The notes under the pieces were generated by a model that searched no databases, was not told where the DNA came from, and was given only the letters and a program-made list of their open reading frames with translations. The position numbers and the translations under genes were made by a program. Shown in pieces: positions 28,109 through 37,266 of a DNA stretch of 64,000 nucleotides. The stretch spans positions 997,001 to 1,061,000 of the forward strand of contig NZ_JAUSVS010000001.1 of NCBI RefSeq assembly GCF_030814835.1, read 5' to 3'. This DNA comes from Caulobacter ginsengisoli. GTDB taxonomy: Bacteria > Pseudomonadota > Alphaproteobacteria > Caulobacterales > Caulobacteraceae. How positions within the stretch are numbered: position 1 is the stretch's first letter; the number at the start of each line of letters is the position of its first letter.

Positions 28109-29281
28109 CTAGTAGATCTCGAACAGCCCGGCGCCGCCCTGGCCGCCGCCGATGCACATGGTCACCACGCCCCACTTGGCGCCGCGGCGCTTGCCTTCCT
28201 GCAGCAGGTGGCCGGTGCAGCGGGCGCCGGTCATGCCGAAGGGGTGGCCGATGGAGATGGAGCCGCCGTTGACGTTGTATTTCGCCGGGTCGATGCCCAG
28301 GCGGTCGCGGCTGTAGAGGCACTGCGAGGCGAAGGCCTCGTTCAGCTCCCAGATGTCGATGTCGTCGACTGTGAGGCCCTGGCGGGCCAGCAGCTTGGGC
28401 ACCGCGAACACCGGGCCGATGCCCATCTCGTCGGGCTCGCAGCCGGCGGCCGCCCAGGACACGAAGCGGCCCATGGGGGTCAGGCCGCGCTTTTCGGCTT
28501 CCTTGGCTTCCATGACCACCACGGCGGCGGCGCCGTCGCTGAGCTGGCTGGCGTTGCCGGCGGTGACGAAGTTGCCCTCGCCCTTGACCGGGGCCAGCGA
28601 GGCCAGGCCCTCGAGGGTGGTCTCGGGACGGTTGCACTCGTCCTTGGAGACCACGTAGTCGACGATGGACTCTTCCTTGGTCTCCTTGTTGACCACCTTC
28701 ATCTTGGTGTTCATCGGGACGATCTCGTCCTTGAACAGGTTGGCCTGCTGGGCGGCGGCCATGCGCTGCTGGGACTGCAGGCTGTACTCGTCCTGGTATT
28801 CGCGGGAGAGGCCATAGCGCTTGGCGACGATGTCGGCGGTATCGATCATGGCCATGAAGATGGCCGGGGCGATCTTGGTCAGTTCCGGGTCGGTGGCGGC
28901 CGGGCCGCCCGCCCCGCCGCCGGGAATGGAGATCGACTCCACCCCGCCAGCCACCACGCAGTCGGCGCCGTCGCCGCGCACATGGTTGGCGGCCATGGCG
29001 ATGGCCTGCAGGCCCGAGGAGCAGAAGCGGTTGATGGTCACGCCCGCCGTGGTCACCGGCATGCCGGCCAGCAACGCCGCCTGGCGGCCGATATTGGCCG
29101 CGCCATGGGCGTTGTTGCCCAGGTAGCAGTCCTCGACGAAGTCCAGCTCGACGCCCGAGCGCGCCACGGCGTGCTTGATGGCGTGGGCGGCCATGGTCAT
29201 GGGCGGGGTGACGTTGAACCCGCCGCGGCCGGCCTTGGCCAGCCCAGTGCGGGCGTAGGAGACGATGACGGCTTCGCGCAT
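28109..29281 (-). CDS. Acetyl-CoA C-acyltransferase (thiolase)
   Basis: 390 residues from the ATG at 29281; the open frame continues upstream but that part is antisense to the TonB-like gene. Catalytic residues are all present: Cys87 in FCSSGLQA, His in GHPFGMTGAR near 347, and Cys in MCIGGGQGG near 377. It is the degradative, beta-oxidation type rather than a condensing PhaA-type by its length and FCSSG motif. It acts in the cytosol to split 3-ketoacyl-CoA. No companion FadB-like gene lies next to it here, so the partner is elsewhere. Confidence 0.9.
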   Translation of the reverse strand: MREAVIVSYARTGLAKAGRGGFNVTPPMTMAAHAIKHAVARSGVELDFVEDCYLGNNAHGAANIGRQAALLAGMPVTTAGVTINRFCSSGLQAIAMAANHVRGDGADCVVAGGVESISIPGGGAGGPAATDPELTKIAPAIFMAMIDTADIVAKRYGLSREYQDEYSLQSQQRMAAAQQANLFKDEIVPMNTKMKVVNKETKEESIVDYVVSKDECNRPETTLEGLASLAPVKGEGNFVTAGNASQLSDGAAAVVVMEAKEAEKRGLTPMGRFVSWAAAGCEPDEMGIGPVFAVPKLLARQGLTVDDIDIWELNEAFASQCLYSRDRLGIDPAKYNVNGGSISIGHPFGMTGARCTGHLLQEGKRRGAKWGVVTMCIGGGQGGAGLFEIY

Positions 29282-29444
29282 GGGAATTTCCTGGGATGGC
29301 GTTTTCTTTGCGAACAGTCTTTTCGCATCCAAACGCGCGTTTGACAGCCCCTTCCGTTCCGCAAGTTCGAAATCCTTGTGACGCGGGGGCGGCGCGGGGC
29401 TTGCTGGTCGGCGCCCACTCGCTGAAAACCAGTCCCGGATTGAG

Positions 29445-29870
29445 ATGAGCCAGATGAGATCGATGACCCTGTTGGCGGCCCTGGTCCTGATGGGACCGGC
29501 CACCGCCGGCGCCCAGGCCCAAACGGCCGAGCCGGCCCCGGCCCGTGACTCGGCCCTCGGCCCGGCCTGGATCGCCGCGCCCACCATCACTGACCTGAAA
29601 GCCGTGTATCCGCCGCAGGCCCGACAGGAGCGGGTCGAAGGCACGGTGATCCTGAGCTGTAAGGTCACGGCGACCGGTGAGCTGCAGGGCTGCACGGTCC
29701 TCAAAGAGAGCTCGCCCGGCGCCGGGTTCGGTCAGGCGGCCCTCAAGCTGGTCCCGAAGTACAGAATGAACCCCAGGGCCGCCGACGGCTCGTCCATGGA
29801 AGGCGCCCAGGTGGCGTTGCCCGTCCGGTTCCAGATTACCGAAGAGGGCCCGACCCCCGCTCCCGGATGA
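29445..29870 (+). CDS. Small secreted TonB-like domain protein
   Basis: 141 residues with a signal peptide (about 1-24, ending AGAQA). The rest is essentially one TonB_C-like domain: AVYPPQARQERVEGTVILSC, then TATGELQGC, then GAGFGQAALKLVPKYRMNP. It shares these motifs with the larger protein at 25222. Like it, it has no membrane anchor. A second ATG at 29454 is possible. The role is unknown; a periplasmic ligand- or peptidoglycan-binding function is an inference from the domain only. It is divergent from the thiolase gene. Confidence 0.75.
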   Translation: MSQMRSMTLLAALVLMGPATAGAQAQTAEPAPARDSALGPAWIAAPTITDLKAVYPPQARQERVEGTVILSCKVTATGELQGCTVLKESSPGAGFGQAALKLVPKYRMNPRAADGSSMEGAQVALPVRFQITEEGPTPAPG

Positions 29871-29885
29871 TCCGGCCCCGAGCCG

Positions 29886-30272
29886 CTAACCGCCCTGGCT
29901 GAGCCGAACGGCGCACATCGGCCGGGGCAGCAGCGAGACGCTGCTGGGCCTCACATCGACGCACCAGACACCCCTGTCCGGCGCGGCGGTCTTCATGAAG
30001 TCCAGCATCAGCTCCTGCGAGAACTTCTTGCCGTCGGCCCGCACCACCGTGAAGGTCCGCGATGTCGGCCGCGAGCGGAAGCTGGCATAGTTGGGAAAGG
30101 CCCCGGTCGAGCCGCTCTGGCCGTCATCGAGCGTGACCGTGAAAGGCTGGTCGGAGCGGGAGAACACCCGAACCTCGCCGCCGGATGGCTGGGCGGTCTG
30201 GCCATAACTGAACGGGGCGGACGCGGCGCCAGCGATAAGCAGGGCGAGCGCGATTACTGACTGAGACTTCAT
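29886..30272 (-). CDS. Hypothetical secreted protein
   Basis: 128 residues with a good signal peptide (about 1-24, ending SYGQT). The mature part is beta-rich (EVRVFSRSDQPFTVTLDDG, RTFTVVRADGKKF) with two cysteines (GVWCVDVR, RPMCAVRL), probably disulfide-linked in the periplasm. I do not recognise a family. It is convergent with the TonB-like gene (15-base gap). Its promoter region, shared with the gap to smpB, contains the parS-like site. Confidence 0.68.
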   Translation of the reverse strand: MKSQSVIALALLIAGAASAPFSYGQTAQPSGGEVRVFSRSDQPFTVTLDDGQSGSTGAFPNYASFRSRPTSRTFTVVRADGKKFSQELMLDFMKTAAPDRGVWCVDVRPSSVSLLPRPMCAVRLSQGG

Positions 30273-30355
30273 GACAAAGCCCTCCGTCTGAACGGCGGGA
30301 TTTTACGCCTGATCCTGGTCGGCGCCAAACGGATGGGCCCCCATCCACCCTTCAA

Positions 30356-30371
30356 TGTTTCACGTGGAACA
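30356..30371. promoter_or_regulatory. parS-like ParB-binding site
   Basis: TGTTTCACGTGGAACA, whose reverse complement TGTTCCACGTGAAACA is identical to the well-known 16-bp chromosomal parS consensus. It is the only such 16-mer I noticed. It lies in the 134-base gap between smpB and the small secreted gene, far from any parAB or origin gene in this window. An 8-base inverted repeat (TCAATGTT at 30352-30359, AACATTGA at 30379-30386) surrounds part of it. Binding by ParB is inferred from the match. Confidence 0.75.
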
Positions 30372-30406
30372 AAATGGGAACATTGAGGGGCGGGGCAGTT
30401 CTCGGG

Positions 30407-30859
30407 CTAACCCCGGTCCCGCATGATCCGCCCCTGCTCCCGCTTCCAGTCCCGATCAGCCTCGGTGGCGCGCTTGTCGTGCAGCTTCTTGCCCTTGGCC
30501 AGGGCCAGCTCCAGCTTGGCCATGCCCTTGTCGTTCCAATAGAGCTTGATTGGAATGATGGTGCGGCCCTCGCGCTGGACGGCGCCGATCATCTTGTCGA
30601 TCTCGCGGCGTTTCAGCAGCAGTTTCCGGGGCCGGCGGGGCTCATGGTTGAAGCGGTTGGCCTTGGCGTAGGGCGGGATGTCGGCGTTGACGAGCATGAT
30701 CTCGTTGCCCTCCACCGCCGCGTAGGATTCGGCGATGTTGGCCTTGCCCATGCGCAGGGACTTCACCTCGGTCCCGGTCAAGGCGATGCCCGCCTCCACG
30801 GCGTCGTCCAGAAAGTAGTCGTACCGCGCGCGGCGGTTCTCGGCGATCAGCTTGACCAT
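30407..30859 (-). CDS. smpB: SsrA-binding protein SmpB
   Basis: 150 residues. Conserved parts are [44 protein letters not shown] and the C-terminal basic tail of the family. It binds tmRNA and delivers it to stalled ribosomes for trans-translation. In Caulobacter this system is linked to cell-cycle timing. The gene lies 7 bases after dapA on the same strand, so it is co-transcribed with lysine/diaminopimelate synthesis, an order I recall from related genomes. A parS-like site is 36 bases beyond its stop. Confidence 0.95.
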   Translation of the reverse strand: MVKLIAENRRARYDYFLDDAVEAGIALTGTEVKSLRMGKANIAESYAAVEGNEIMLVNADIPPYAKANRFNHEPRRPRKLLLKRREIDKMIGAVQREGRTIIPIKLYWNDKGMAKLELALAKGKKLHDKRATEADRDWKREQGRIMRDRG

Positions 30860-30866
30860 GATGGCG

Positions 30867-31751
30867 CTAGATTACACCGGCATCGCGCATGCCCGCCAGG
30901 ACCGCCTCGCGGGCGGCCTCCGAGCAGGGCGACAGCGGCAGGCGCAGCTCCTCGGCGCAGAGGCCGAGATGGGCCAGGGCGAACTTGGCCGGGGCCGGCG
31001 AGGCATCGGCGAACAGCGCCTTGTGAAGGCGGATCAGCCGGTCCTGCCAGTAGAGGGCCGTCTCCCAGTCCTTGGCGAAGCAGGCGTTGTACATGGCCGA
31101 GCAGGCGTCCGGCGCGACATTGGACGTCACCGAGATGCAGCCATGGCCGCCGTGGGCCATGTAGCCCAGCGCCGTGTCGTCATTGCCCGACAGCATGATC
31201 CACTCATCGCCGCAGTCGAGCCGCTGCAGGCTGGCGCGGCCCAGATCCCCGGTGGCGTCCTTGATGCCGACGATGTTGGGCAGCTTGGCCAAACGAGCGA
31301 GGGTTTCGTTGCTGATGTCGACGCTGGTCCGCGACGGCACGTTGTAGGTCAGCACCGGCAGCTGCACGGCCTCATTTATGGCCGCAAAGTGCTGGTAGAG
31401 CCCCTCCTGCGAGGGACGATTGTAGTAGGGGGCGACCACGAGGGCGCCGTCCGCGCCGACCGTCTTGGCGAACCGGACCAGTTCGATGGCGTGCGCCGTC
31501 GAGTTGGAGCCAGCCCCGGCGATCACCGGCACGCGGCCGCGGGCGACCTGGATGCACAGCTCGACGACGCGGCGGTGCTCGTCATCGCTGAGCGTGACCG
31601 ACTCGCCGGTGGTGCCGGCGGGGACCAGGCCGTGAACGCCACCGGCGATCTGGCGCTCGACCAGCTCGGCGAAGGCTTTCTCGTCCACGGCTCCGTTCCG
31701 GAATGGCGTGACGAGCGCGGGGAGCGCCCCTTTGAACGGAGAGTGGAACAT
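30867..31751 (-). CDS. dapA: 4-hydroxy-tetrahydrodipicolinate synthase
   Basis: 294 residues from the ATG at 31751; sequence upstream to 31838 is a poor start region. The Schiff-base lysine is in [10 protein letters not shown], and [11 protein letters not shown] and GTTGES are the other family motifs. It condenses pyruvate with aspartate semialdehyde in lysine and diaminopimelate synthesis. It is the first gene of a dapA-smpB unit and is divergent from the lytic transglycosylase gene with a 125-base gap. Confidence 0.94.
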   Translation of the reverse strand: MFHSPFKGALPALVTPFRNGAVDEKAFAELVERQIAGGVHGLVPAGTTGESVTLSDDEHRRVVELCIQVARGRVPVIAGAGSNSTAHAIELVRFAKTVGADGALVVAPYYNRPSQEGLYQHFAAINEAVQLPVLTYNVPSRTSVDISNETLARLAKLPNIVGIKDATGDLGRASLQRLDCGDEWIMLSGNDDTALGYMAHGGHGCISVTSNVAPDACSAMYNACFAKDWETALYWQDRLIRLHKALFADASPAPAKFALAHLGLCAEELRLPLSPCSEAAREAVLAGMRDAGVI

Positions 31752-31876
31752 AGCTTGCAAAAGGCCGTGAGATCGCCGCTTTGGGTTGCGGCACTGTGTT
31801 GGAGCCGGACAATATGTCCCCTGGCCGGGCGCGTGCAATGCCCGGAATATCGATTTGAGACTTAAGGAGAACCGGT

Positions 31877-33967
31877 TTGGGATCGCGACTGCGCAAGGTG
31901 CTGCTGACGACCGTCCTGGCCGCCGTGGCCGGAGGATTCGCCGACGCCCAAACGACCTACGGGTCGGGCGGGGCGCCCCAGCTCATCACCACGCCCCAGA
32001 TCGCCTACCGCCAGCCGGTTTCCGACAGCGACATCGGCTATCTGAAAGCCGCCCTGACCGCCGCCAAATCGGGAGACGGCGACCGCATCCGCCTCTCCAT
32101 GGACGCCATCTCCGACCCGCTGACCCGCAAGATCGCCCTTTGGGCCCTGGCCGACGGCGCGCCGGACAGCCTCTCCTTCTTCGAGGCCGATTCGGCCCGC
32201 CGCGACCTGGCCGGCTGGCCGCGCAGCGCCAAGCGCCAGGCCAACGCCGAGCAGAAGCTGGAAACCTCGGGCCTCGATCCGGCCCGCATCGTCGCCTGGT
32301 TCGGCGGCTCGCCCCCCGAGACGGCGCGGGGGGCCATCGCGCTCGCCGCCGCCCTCAACGCCACCGGCCACCAGGCCGAAGCGACCAACCTGATCCGCGA
32401 GTGGTGGAACACCCGCCTGTTCGAAGCCGACGACCAGCGCTCGATGCGCGCCCGCTTCGCCACGGTGATCACCACCGACGACGACATCCGCCGCACCGAC
32501 ATGCTGCTCTACGGCCAGCAGGGCCCGGCCGCCCGCGACATGGTCGCCATCCTGCCGGCCGATCTGCGGCCGGTCGCCGACGCCCGCCTGGCGCTGCGCG
32601 GTAACTCGGCCGGCGCCAACGCCCTGGTCGCCAATCTGAGCGCCGAGCAGCGCAAGGATCCCGGCCTGATCTTCGAGCAGGCGGCCTATTTCCGCCGCCG
32701 GGGCCTGGACAGCATGGCCCGCAGCCTGACCGGCGGCTTCGCCCCGCCCCCGACCCCGGAAGTCGCCGCCAAGGCCTGGCCCGAGCGCCGGGCCATCGTG
32801 GTGGCCGGCCTGCAGAACGGCGACTACCGCGCCGCCTACAACGCCGCCAACGACGCCGGCATGACCGTGGGGCCGGACGCGGCCGAGGCCGAGTTCTATG
32901 CCGGCTGGATCGCGCTGACCAAGCTCAAGCAGCCCGAGACCGCCGCCGCCCATTTCGCCATCCTGTCGGGGGCCGGCACCTCGCCGATCACCAAGGGCCG
33001 GGGCTACTACTGGCAGGGCCGCGCCGCCGAGGCGATGGGCGACCGGGCCACGGCCGCCGTCTACTACCAGCAGGGCTCGCAGTACATCACCAGCTTCTAC
33101 GGCCAGCTCTGCGCCGAGAAGGCCGGCATCACCCGCATCGAGCTGGGCAAGGACCCCGACATCACCCCGGCCGACCGCGCCCGCTTCGAGGGCCGCGAGC
33201 CGGTCCGCGCCGCCCGCGTCCTGGCCGAGGCCGGCCTGAAGGACCAGTTCCGCGCCTTCGTCCTGGCCATCGACGACACCCTGCCCACCGCCGCCGAAGC
33301 CGCCTTGCTGGTCGACCTGGCCAAGAATTACGGCGATGTCGATCTGGCCATGCGCGCCAGCCGCACGGCGGCCCAGCGCGGCTTCTCCCTGCCCGAGCGC
33401 GGCTATCCGATGATCCTGGCCCCCAACGTGCCGGGCGGGGCCGAGCCGGCCTTCGTGTTCAGCATCACCCGCCAGGAAAGCAATTTCGACCCCCGGGCCA
33501 AGTCCGCCCCCGGCGCCCGCGGCCTGATGCAGCTGATGCCCGCCACCGGCGCCACCACCGCCCGGGCCCTGGGCGAGCCTTACAGCGTCGACCGCCTCTA
33601 TGAGGGCGACTTCAACCTGCGCCTGGGCGCCCGCTACCTGGGTGACATGATCTCGACCTTCAGCGGCAGCTACATCATGGCCGCCGCCGCCTACAACGCC
33701 GGCCCCGGCCGCCCCGCCCAGTGGTCGGCGGTGTGCGGCGACCCGAGAGGCTCAGGCACCGACCCGCTGGACTTCATCGAGTGCATCCCGTTCGTGGAGA
33801 CCCGCAACTACGTGATGCGGACGCTGGAGACGACGCAGGTCTACCGGGCGCGGCTGAACGGCGGGTCGGCGCCGTTGACGCTGTCGGCGGATCTGAAGCG
33901 GGGGTCCTGGATGGGGTACCAGCCGAGTGCGGGGGTGGTGGCGCCGTCGCAGGATGCTACGCGCTAG
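31877..33967 (+). CDS. slt: Soluble lytic murein transglycosylase
   Basis: 696 residues from TTG 31877, with AAGGAG seven bases upstream. A signal peptide (about 1-25, ending GFADA) precedes a long helical U-shaped region. The catalytic SLT domain is at about 535-660, with the Glu in [12 protein letters not shown] and the [13 protein letters not shown] and [10 protein letters not shown] motifs. It cleaves peptidoglycan glycan strands in the periplasm to give 1,6-anhydro ends. It is divergent from dapA. An inverted repeat near 34004 (GAACCT/AGGTTC) sits between its end and the next gene. Confidence 0.9.
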   Translation: MGSRLRKVLLTTVLAAVAGGFADAQTTYGSGGAPQLITTPQIAYRQPVSDSDIGYLKAALTAAKSGDGDRIRLSMDAISDPLTRKIALWALADGAPDSLSFFEADSARRDLAGWPRSAKRQANAEQKLETSGLDPARIVAWFGGSPPETARGAIALAAALNATGHQAEATNLIREWWNTRLFEADDQRSMRARFATVITTDDDIRRTDMLLYGQQGPAARDMVAILPADLRPVADARLALRGNSAGANALVANLSAEQRKDPGLIFEQAAYFRRRGLDSMARSLTGGFAPPPTPEVAAKAWPERRAIVVAGLQNGDYRAAYNAANDAGMTVGPDAAEAEFYAGWIALTKLKQPETAAAHFAILSGAGTSPITKGRGYYWQGRAAEAMGDRATAAVYYQQGSQYITSFYGQLCAEKAGITRIELGKDPDITPADRARFEGREPVRAARVLAEAGLKDQFRAFVLAIDDTLPTAAEAALLVDLAKNYGDVDLAMRASRTAAQRGFSLPERGYPMILAPNVPGGAEPAFVFSITRQESNFDPRAKSAPGARGLMQLMPATGATTARALGEPYSVDRLYEGDFNLRLGARYLGDMISTFSGSYIMAAAAYNAGPGRPAQWSAVCGDPRGSGTDPLDFIECIPFVETRNYVMRTLETTQVYRARLNGGSAPLTLSADLKRGSWMGYQPSAGVVAPSQDATR

Positions 33968-34036
33968 CTGGAGGTCGTTACAGGGGATAGGCCGCGCGAA
34001 CCTGTTCCAAGGTTCAGGCTCGGGATTCGGCTCTCG

Positions 34037-34507
34037 TCAGAAATCCGCCTCCATCCATGGCGCAAACGCCGGCGAGTAGAACACCACCTCGGCCGGCTTG
34101 AACCGCCAGGCGGCTCCCGCCTGGGTGAAGGCGATGTAGTCGGGGCCGCGGTGGCTGAGCGGGCCGTGGGCGGCGGTCATGGCGGCGAGGATCGCCGCCT
34201 CGTCCTCCGCCTTGACCATGATCCAGACCATCTCCAGGGAATCGTCGCGGAACACGAACTCGGCCCAGCGCGGAGCGCCGAACCAGACAAGGCCGTCGCA
34301 GTCGATCTGCAGCTGCTCGCGGCGGACGTCCGGGGCGAAGGGCGGGTCGATGCGGCGCGTCCTGATGGTCTTGCAGCGACCGGCCAGGGCGGCCTGGGTC
34401 TGCGCCACCGTCGCGCCGAAGCGCGCCTCTGGAGGCCGGCGGACATCCGGGCCCGGCGCCCAGGCGGCGAGGGTCAGTAGGGCCAGGGCAAGGGCGGCCC
34501 GCCTCAC
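34037..34507 (-). CDS. Hypothetical secreted protein, coupled to the S41-like protease
   Basis: 156 residues from GTG at 34507. The leader is a signal peptide (VRRAALALALLTLAAWAPG). The mature part has two cysteines (GRCKTIR, IDCDGLV) and several aromatic residues (EFVFRDDSLEMVW, WRFKPAEVVFYSP). No domain is recognised. Its start overlaps the stop of the upstream peptidase by GTGA, so it is translated with it and may bind or regulate it. The long open frame upstream to 35221 is a shadow of that gene and is excluded. Confidence 0.7.
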   Translation of the reverse strand: MRRAALALALLTLAAWAPGPDVRRPPEARFGATVAQTQAALAGRCKTIRTRRIDPPFAPDVRREQLQIDCDGLVWFGAPRWAEFVFRDDSLEMVWIMVKAEDEAAILAAMTAAHGPLSHRGPDYIAFTQAGAAWRFKPAEVVFYSPAFAPWMEADF

Positions 34508-36228
34508 GGCCGTTCGACCGGGCAGCCGGCCGGCAGGGCCGTGTCGGCGCTCTTGGCGATGGCCTCCCGCAGTTCCGGGCCGTTGAAGTTGGTCGGGTCG
34601 AGCTGAAGCACGCAGCGGAAGCTGGCCAGCCTCGGCCCGGCCTGGCCGGCCTTCTCCTGGACGATCGCCAGGCCATACCAGCTGTTCCAGACGAAGGGAT
34701 GCATCTCGGTGGTCAGGGCGCAGGCCTCCAGGGCGTCGGCCAGCCGGCCGGCCGCCGTCAACGCCTCGCAGGCCCGGCGCATCTGGAGCTCGGTCGGCGC
34801 CGTCCACCAGCCGAGCGCCCCGTAACGGGCCAGCCGATCCCGGTACACGCGACGCCCCGCCGCCCCGCCCTCGCTGCGGACGATCTGCGGGATCGAGCGC
34901 ATGTCCTCGCCGGCCAGGATGCGGTCGACGGCTGGGTCGCGTCCGGCGCCGTAGTCGGTGAACGCCATCAGCGCCGGGGCGTCGACCGGGATGAAGTCGC
35001 GCCGGTCCGAAAACGGCCCCAGCTGGTGGCCGACCGTGGAGACATAGAGGTGCAGGCCGGCGGCCGGATACAGCCGCGCCGCCGGATCGCCGTAGGAGTT
35101 GAGCCCCACCCCGGTCGGCTCGCCGACGATCGAGACATCGACGTGGTCGATCAGCTCGCCGAGCAGGTTGATCGCGGCGCTGTAGTTCTTGCGGCCGGTG
35201 ACGACATAGAGCTCCTTCCACGGCGGGTCGGCCTCGCGGCGGACGAACTCATGGACGAAATCGCGCACCCGGCTGCCGTCGCCGCCGAAGTTGAACCGCA
35301 TGTCGAGGATCAGCCGCCGCGGTTTCTGGCGATCGACCTCGGCCATGGCGGCGGCGATGAAGGTGATCATCTCGTCGCTGTCGGTGCGGTTGAGCTGAAT
35401 ATAGTAGGCGTCCTGCTCGGGCAGGGCCCGCGACAGAAAGCCGAAGCGCTGGGTCATGTAGGGCGGGCGGGCCGGGTCGGGCTTGCGGAATTCCACCGAG
35501 GGACGGCCGTTGAAGGCGGCGATCCAGTCGGCGTTGGTCCCGAACGGCATGCCGTAGACCTCGCCGCGATAGACCCACTCAAAGATGGTGTCGGAGTTCA
35601 GATAGGCCGGATTGTCGGTCGCCCTGGGCAGGAGCGTCCGGGTCACCACCCGACCGTCCCGCAGCCGGGCGCGGATCTTCAGCCCCATGTCCTTGTCGGT
35701 GAAGCCCAGGCCCCGCATCAGCGCCCCGTTGTGCACCGCGTAGAGCCGCTCCATCCGGAAATAGCCGTTGTCGGCGCCGAACAGGCTGCGGGCCGCGTCG
35801 ACGGCCTCGGCCACCGGCCGCCCGTCGATCTCCAGGACCTGGGCGCCGGCCAGGTCGGCGGCGGAGGCGTGGGCGCTGGTGATGAAATAGCCGTCGGTGA
35901 ACTGGTAGAGCCGGAACGGGTACCAGACCTTGAAGGCCGCCCCGGTTGGCTCCAGCGAGGTGTGGCCGTCGCCGAGCAGGGCGATCCACTGCATGGCCCG
36001 CACGACCCGCTGTTCCTCCGTCAGCCTGGGAAGATCGGCCTTCAGGGCGTCGAGCGCCTGCAGGAAGGTCAACTCCCCCACCCGGGTGAAGGGGGCGGGG
36101 TGGGTGGCGCGCAGCTCGCGCACGATCTCGTCGAGGGACTGGCGCCACTCGGCGACGGAGGCGGCCTGGGCCGCCGCCGGAGCCAGGCAGACAATCGCCG
36201 CCGGCGCGAGGAGTCGTAGCAGGTCCAT
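34504..36228 (-). CDS. S41-like secreted protease/hydrolase with C-terminal TPR-like part
   Basis: 574 residues with a signal peptide (about 1-22, ending AQAAS). A GDGHTSLEP motif near residue 85, then a beta-rich segment, then LILDMRFNFGGDG and TGRKNYSAAINLLGEL (about 340-385) correspond to the S41 fold of tail-specific proteases, with Ser in NYSAA at the nucleophile position. A helical, TPR-like region follows from about 470. The canonical Ser/Lys pair should be checked. It is periplasmic and likely trims peptides, but the substrate is unknown. It is coupled by GTGA overlap to the small gene downstream. Confidence 0.75.
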   Translation of the reverse strand: MDLLRLLAPAAIVCLAPAAAQAASVAEWRQSLDEIVRELRATHPAPFTRVGELTFLQALDALKADLPRLTEEQRVVRAMQWIALLGDGHTSLEPTGAAFKVWYPFRLYQFTDGYFITSAHASAADLAGAQVLEIDGRPVAEAVDAARSLFGADNGYFRMERLYAVHNGALMRGLGFTDKDMGLKIRARLRDGRVVTRTLLPRATDNPAYLNSDTIFEWVYRGEVYGMPFGTNADWIAAFNGRPSVEFRKPDPARPPYMTQRFGFLSRALPEQDAYYIQLNRTDSDEMITFIAAAMAEVDRQKPRRLILDMRFNFGGDGSRVRDFVHEFVRREADPPWKELYVVTGRKNYSAAINLLGELIDHVDVSIVGEPTGVGLNSYGDPAARLYPAAGLHLYVSTVGHQLGPFSDRRDFIPVDAPALMAFTDYGAGRDPAVDRILAGEDMRSIPQIVRSEGGAAGRRVYRDRLARYGALGWWTAPTELQMRRACEALTAAGRLADALEACALTTEMHPFVWNSWYGLAIVQEKAGQAGPRLASFRCVLQLDPTNFNGPELREAIAKSADTALPAGCPVERP

Positions 36229-36321
36229 CTCGTCCCTCCCGTCTGGAGCGGGCAGGATCGGGGCGATTGGCGGCCGGTGTCTTGTAAAAACCGAACATCG
36301 TCGCGCCCCGGGGCGTCCCGG

Positions 36322-37101
36322 CTAGTTGATCATCCGCCGGAAGGCGTCGGGGGCCACGCCGTGGGCGCGGGCGAAGCTGCGGGTCAGGTGGCTCTGGTCG
36401 GCGTAGCCGCAGGCGTGGGCGATGTCGGCCAGCGCCATCCGGGTCCGGCAGAGCAGGCCGGCGGCCCGGCGCAGCCGGCAGGCGCGCAGGTATTCCCCCG
36501 GCGTGCAGCGGTGAAAGGCGCGGAAGGTGCGGGCCAGATGGATGGGATGCACCCCGATCAGGGCCGCGACCGCGGCCACGCCCCCGGCCCCGTCCCGCAA
36601 CAGGTCGGCCGCCTGGGCCAGCCAGCGGGGCGGCCTGCGCTCGGTCAGGCCGCCCCGCCCGGCGCCGGCCAGCAGTTCGAGACAAGCGGCCTCGGCGCTC
36701 AAGGCGGCGTCGCCGTCCCAGGCGTGGGTCTCCCGGATCAGCCGCTCCATCGCCGCGACGGCGGCGAGCTGTCCCAGGCGGGTCGGCGACCGGGGCGGCG
36801 ACAGCTCCGCCGCGGCGGCCTGGGCCTCCGGCGGGACCTTCACCGAGAAGAAGGCGCCGCCGGCCCGGAAGTGATCGCGGTGAAAGGTGCCGGGCGGATT
36901 GAAGATCAGCAGCGGCCCGTCCTCGCCGGCCCCGGCCTCGGTGACGAAGTCGCCGGCGGTGATGAAGATGAAATGGCCTTCCTCATGGCCGTGCGGCTCG
37001 ACCGCCGTGGTCCGGGGCGAGAGCCAGTGGCCCAGTTCGAACCCGCCGGCCTCGGCCCGGGCGACCGCCTGGCCGATGAATGCGCCGCCGCCCTGTCCCA
37101 T
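36322..37101 (-). CDS. AraC family transcriptional regulator
   Basis: 259 residues from the ATG at 37101, chosen because GGAGGGGAG lies 5 bases upstream; GTG at 37152 lacks such a site. A cupin-like AraC_binding N-terminal domain (HGHEEGHFIFITAGDF, IFNPPGTFHRDHFRAGGAFFS) precedes two helix-turn-helices at about 165-255 (VAAVAALIGVHPIHLARTFR; CGYADQSHLTRSFARAHG). The target could be the divergent methyltransferase gene 165 bases away. The effector is not predictable. Confidence 0.83.
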   Translation of the reverse strand: MGQGGGAFIGQAVARAEAGGFELGHWLSPRTTAVEPHGHEEGHFIFITAGDFVTEAGAGEDGPLLIFNPPGTFHRDHFRAGGAFFSVKVPPEAQAAAAELSPPRSPTRLGQLAAVAAMERLIRETHAWDGDAALSAEAACLELLAGAGRGGLTERRPPRWLAQAADLLRDGAGGVAAVAALIGVHPIHLARTFRAFHRCTPGEYLRACRLRRAAGLLCRTRMALADIAHACGYADQSHLTRSFARAHGVAPDAFRRMIN

Positions 37102-37266
37102 GGCCGCTCCCCTCCCCGGGGCCTGGCCGCCGGCCTGGTCATTGTAGAGCACATTGCGGCGCGGAAGCGGCGGCCGGCGTCAGCGCCCCACGACAGGCAC
37201 GCCGGCCGATTCAGCGATTGCCGCCTATGCGACCCGACGTCAGACTGGCCGCCAAGGAGCACCGCC

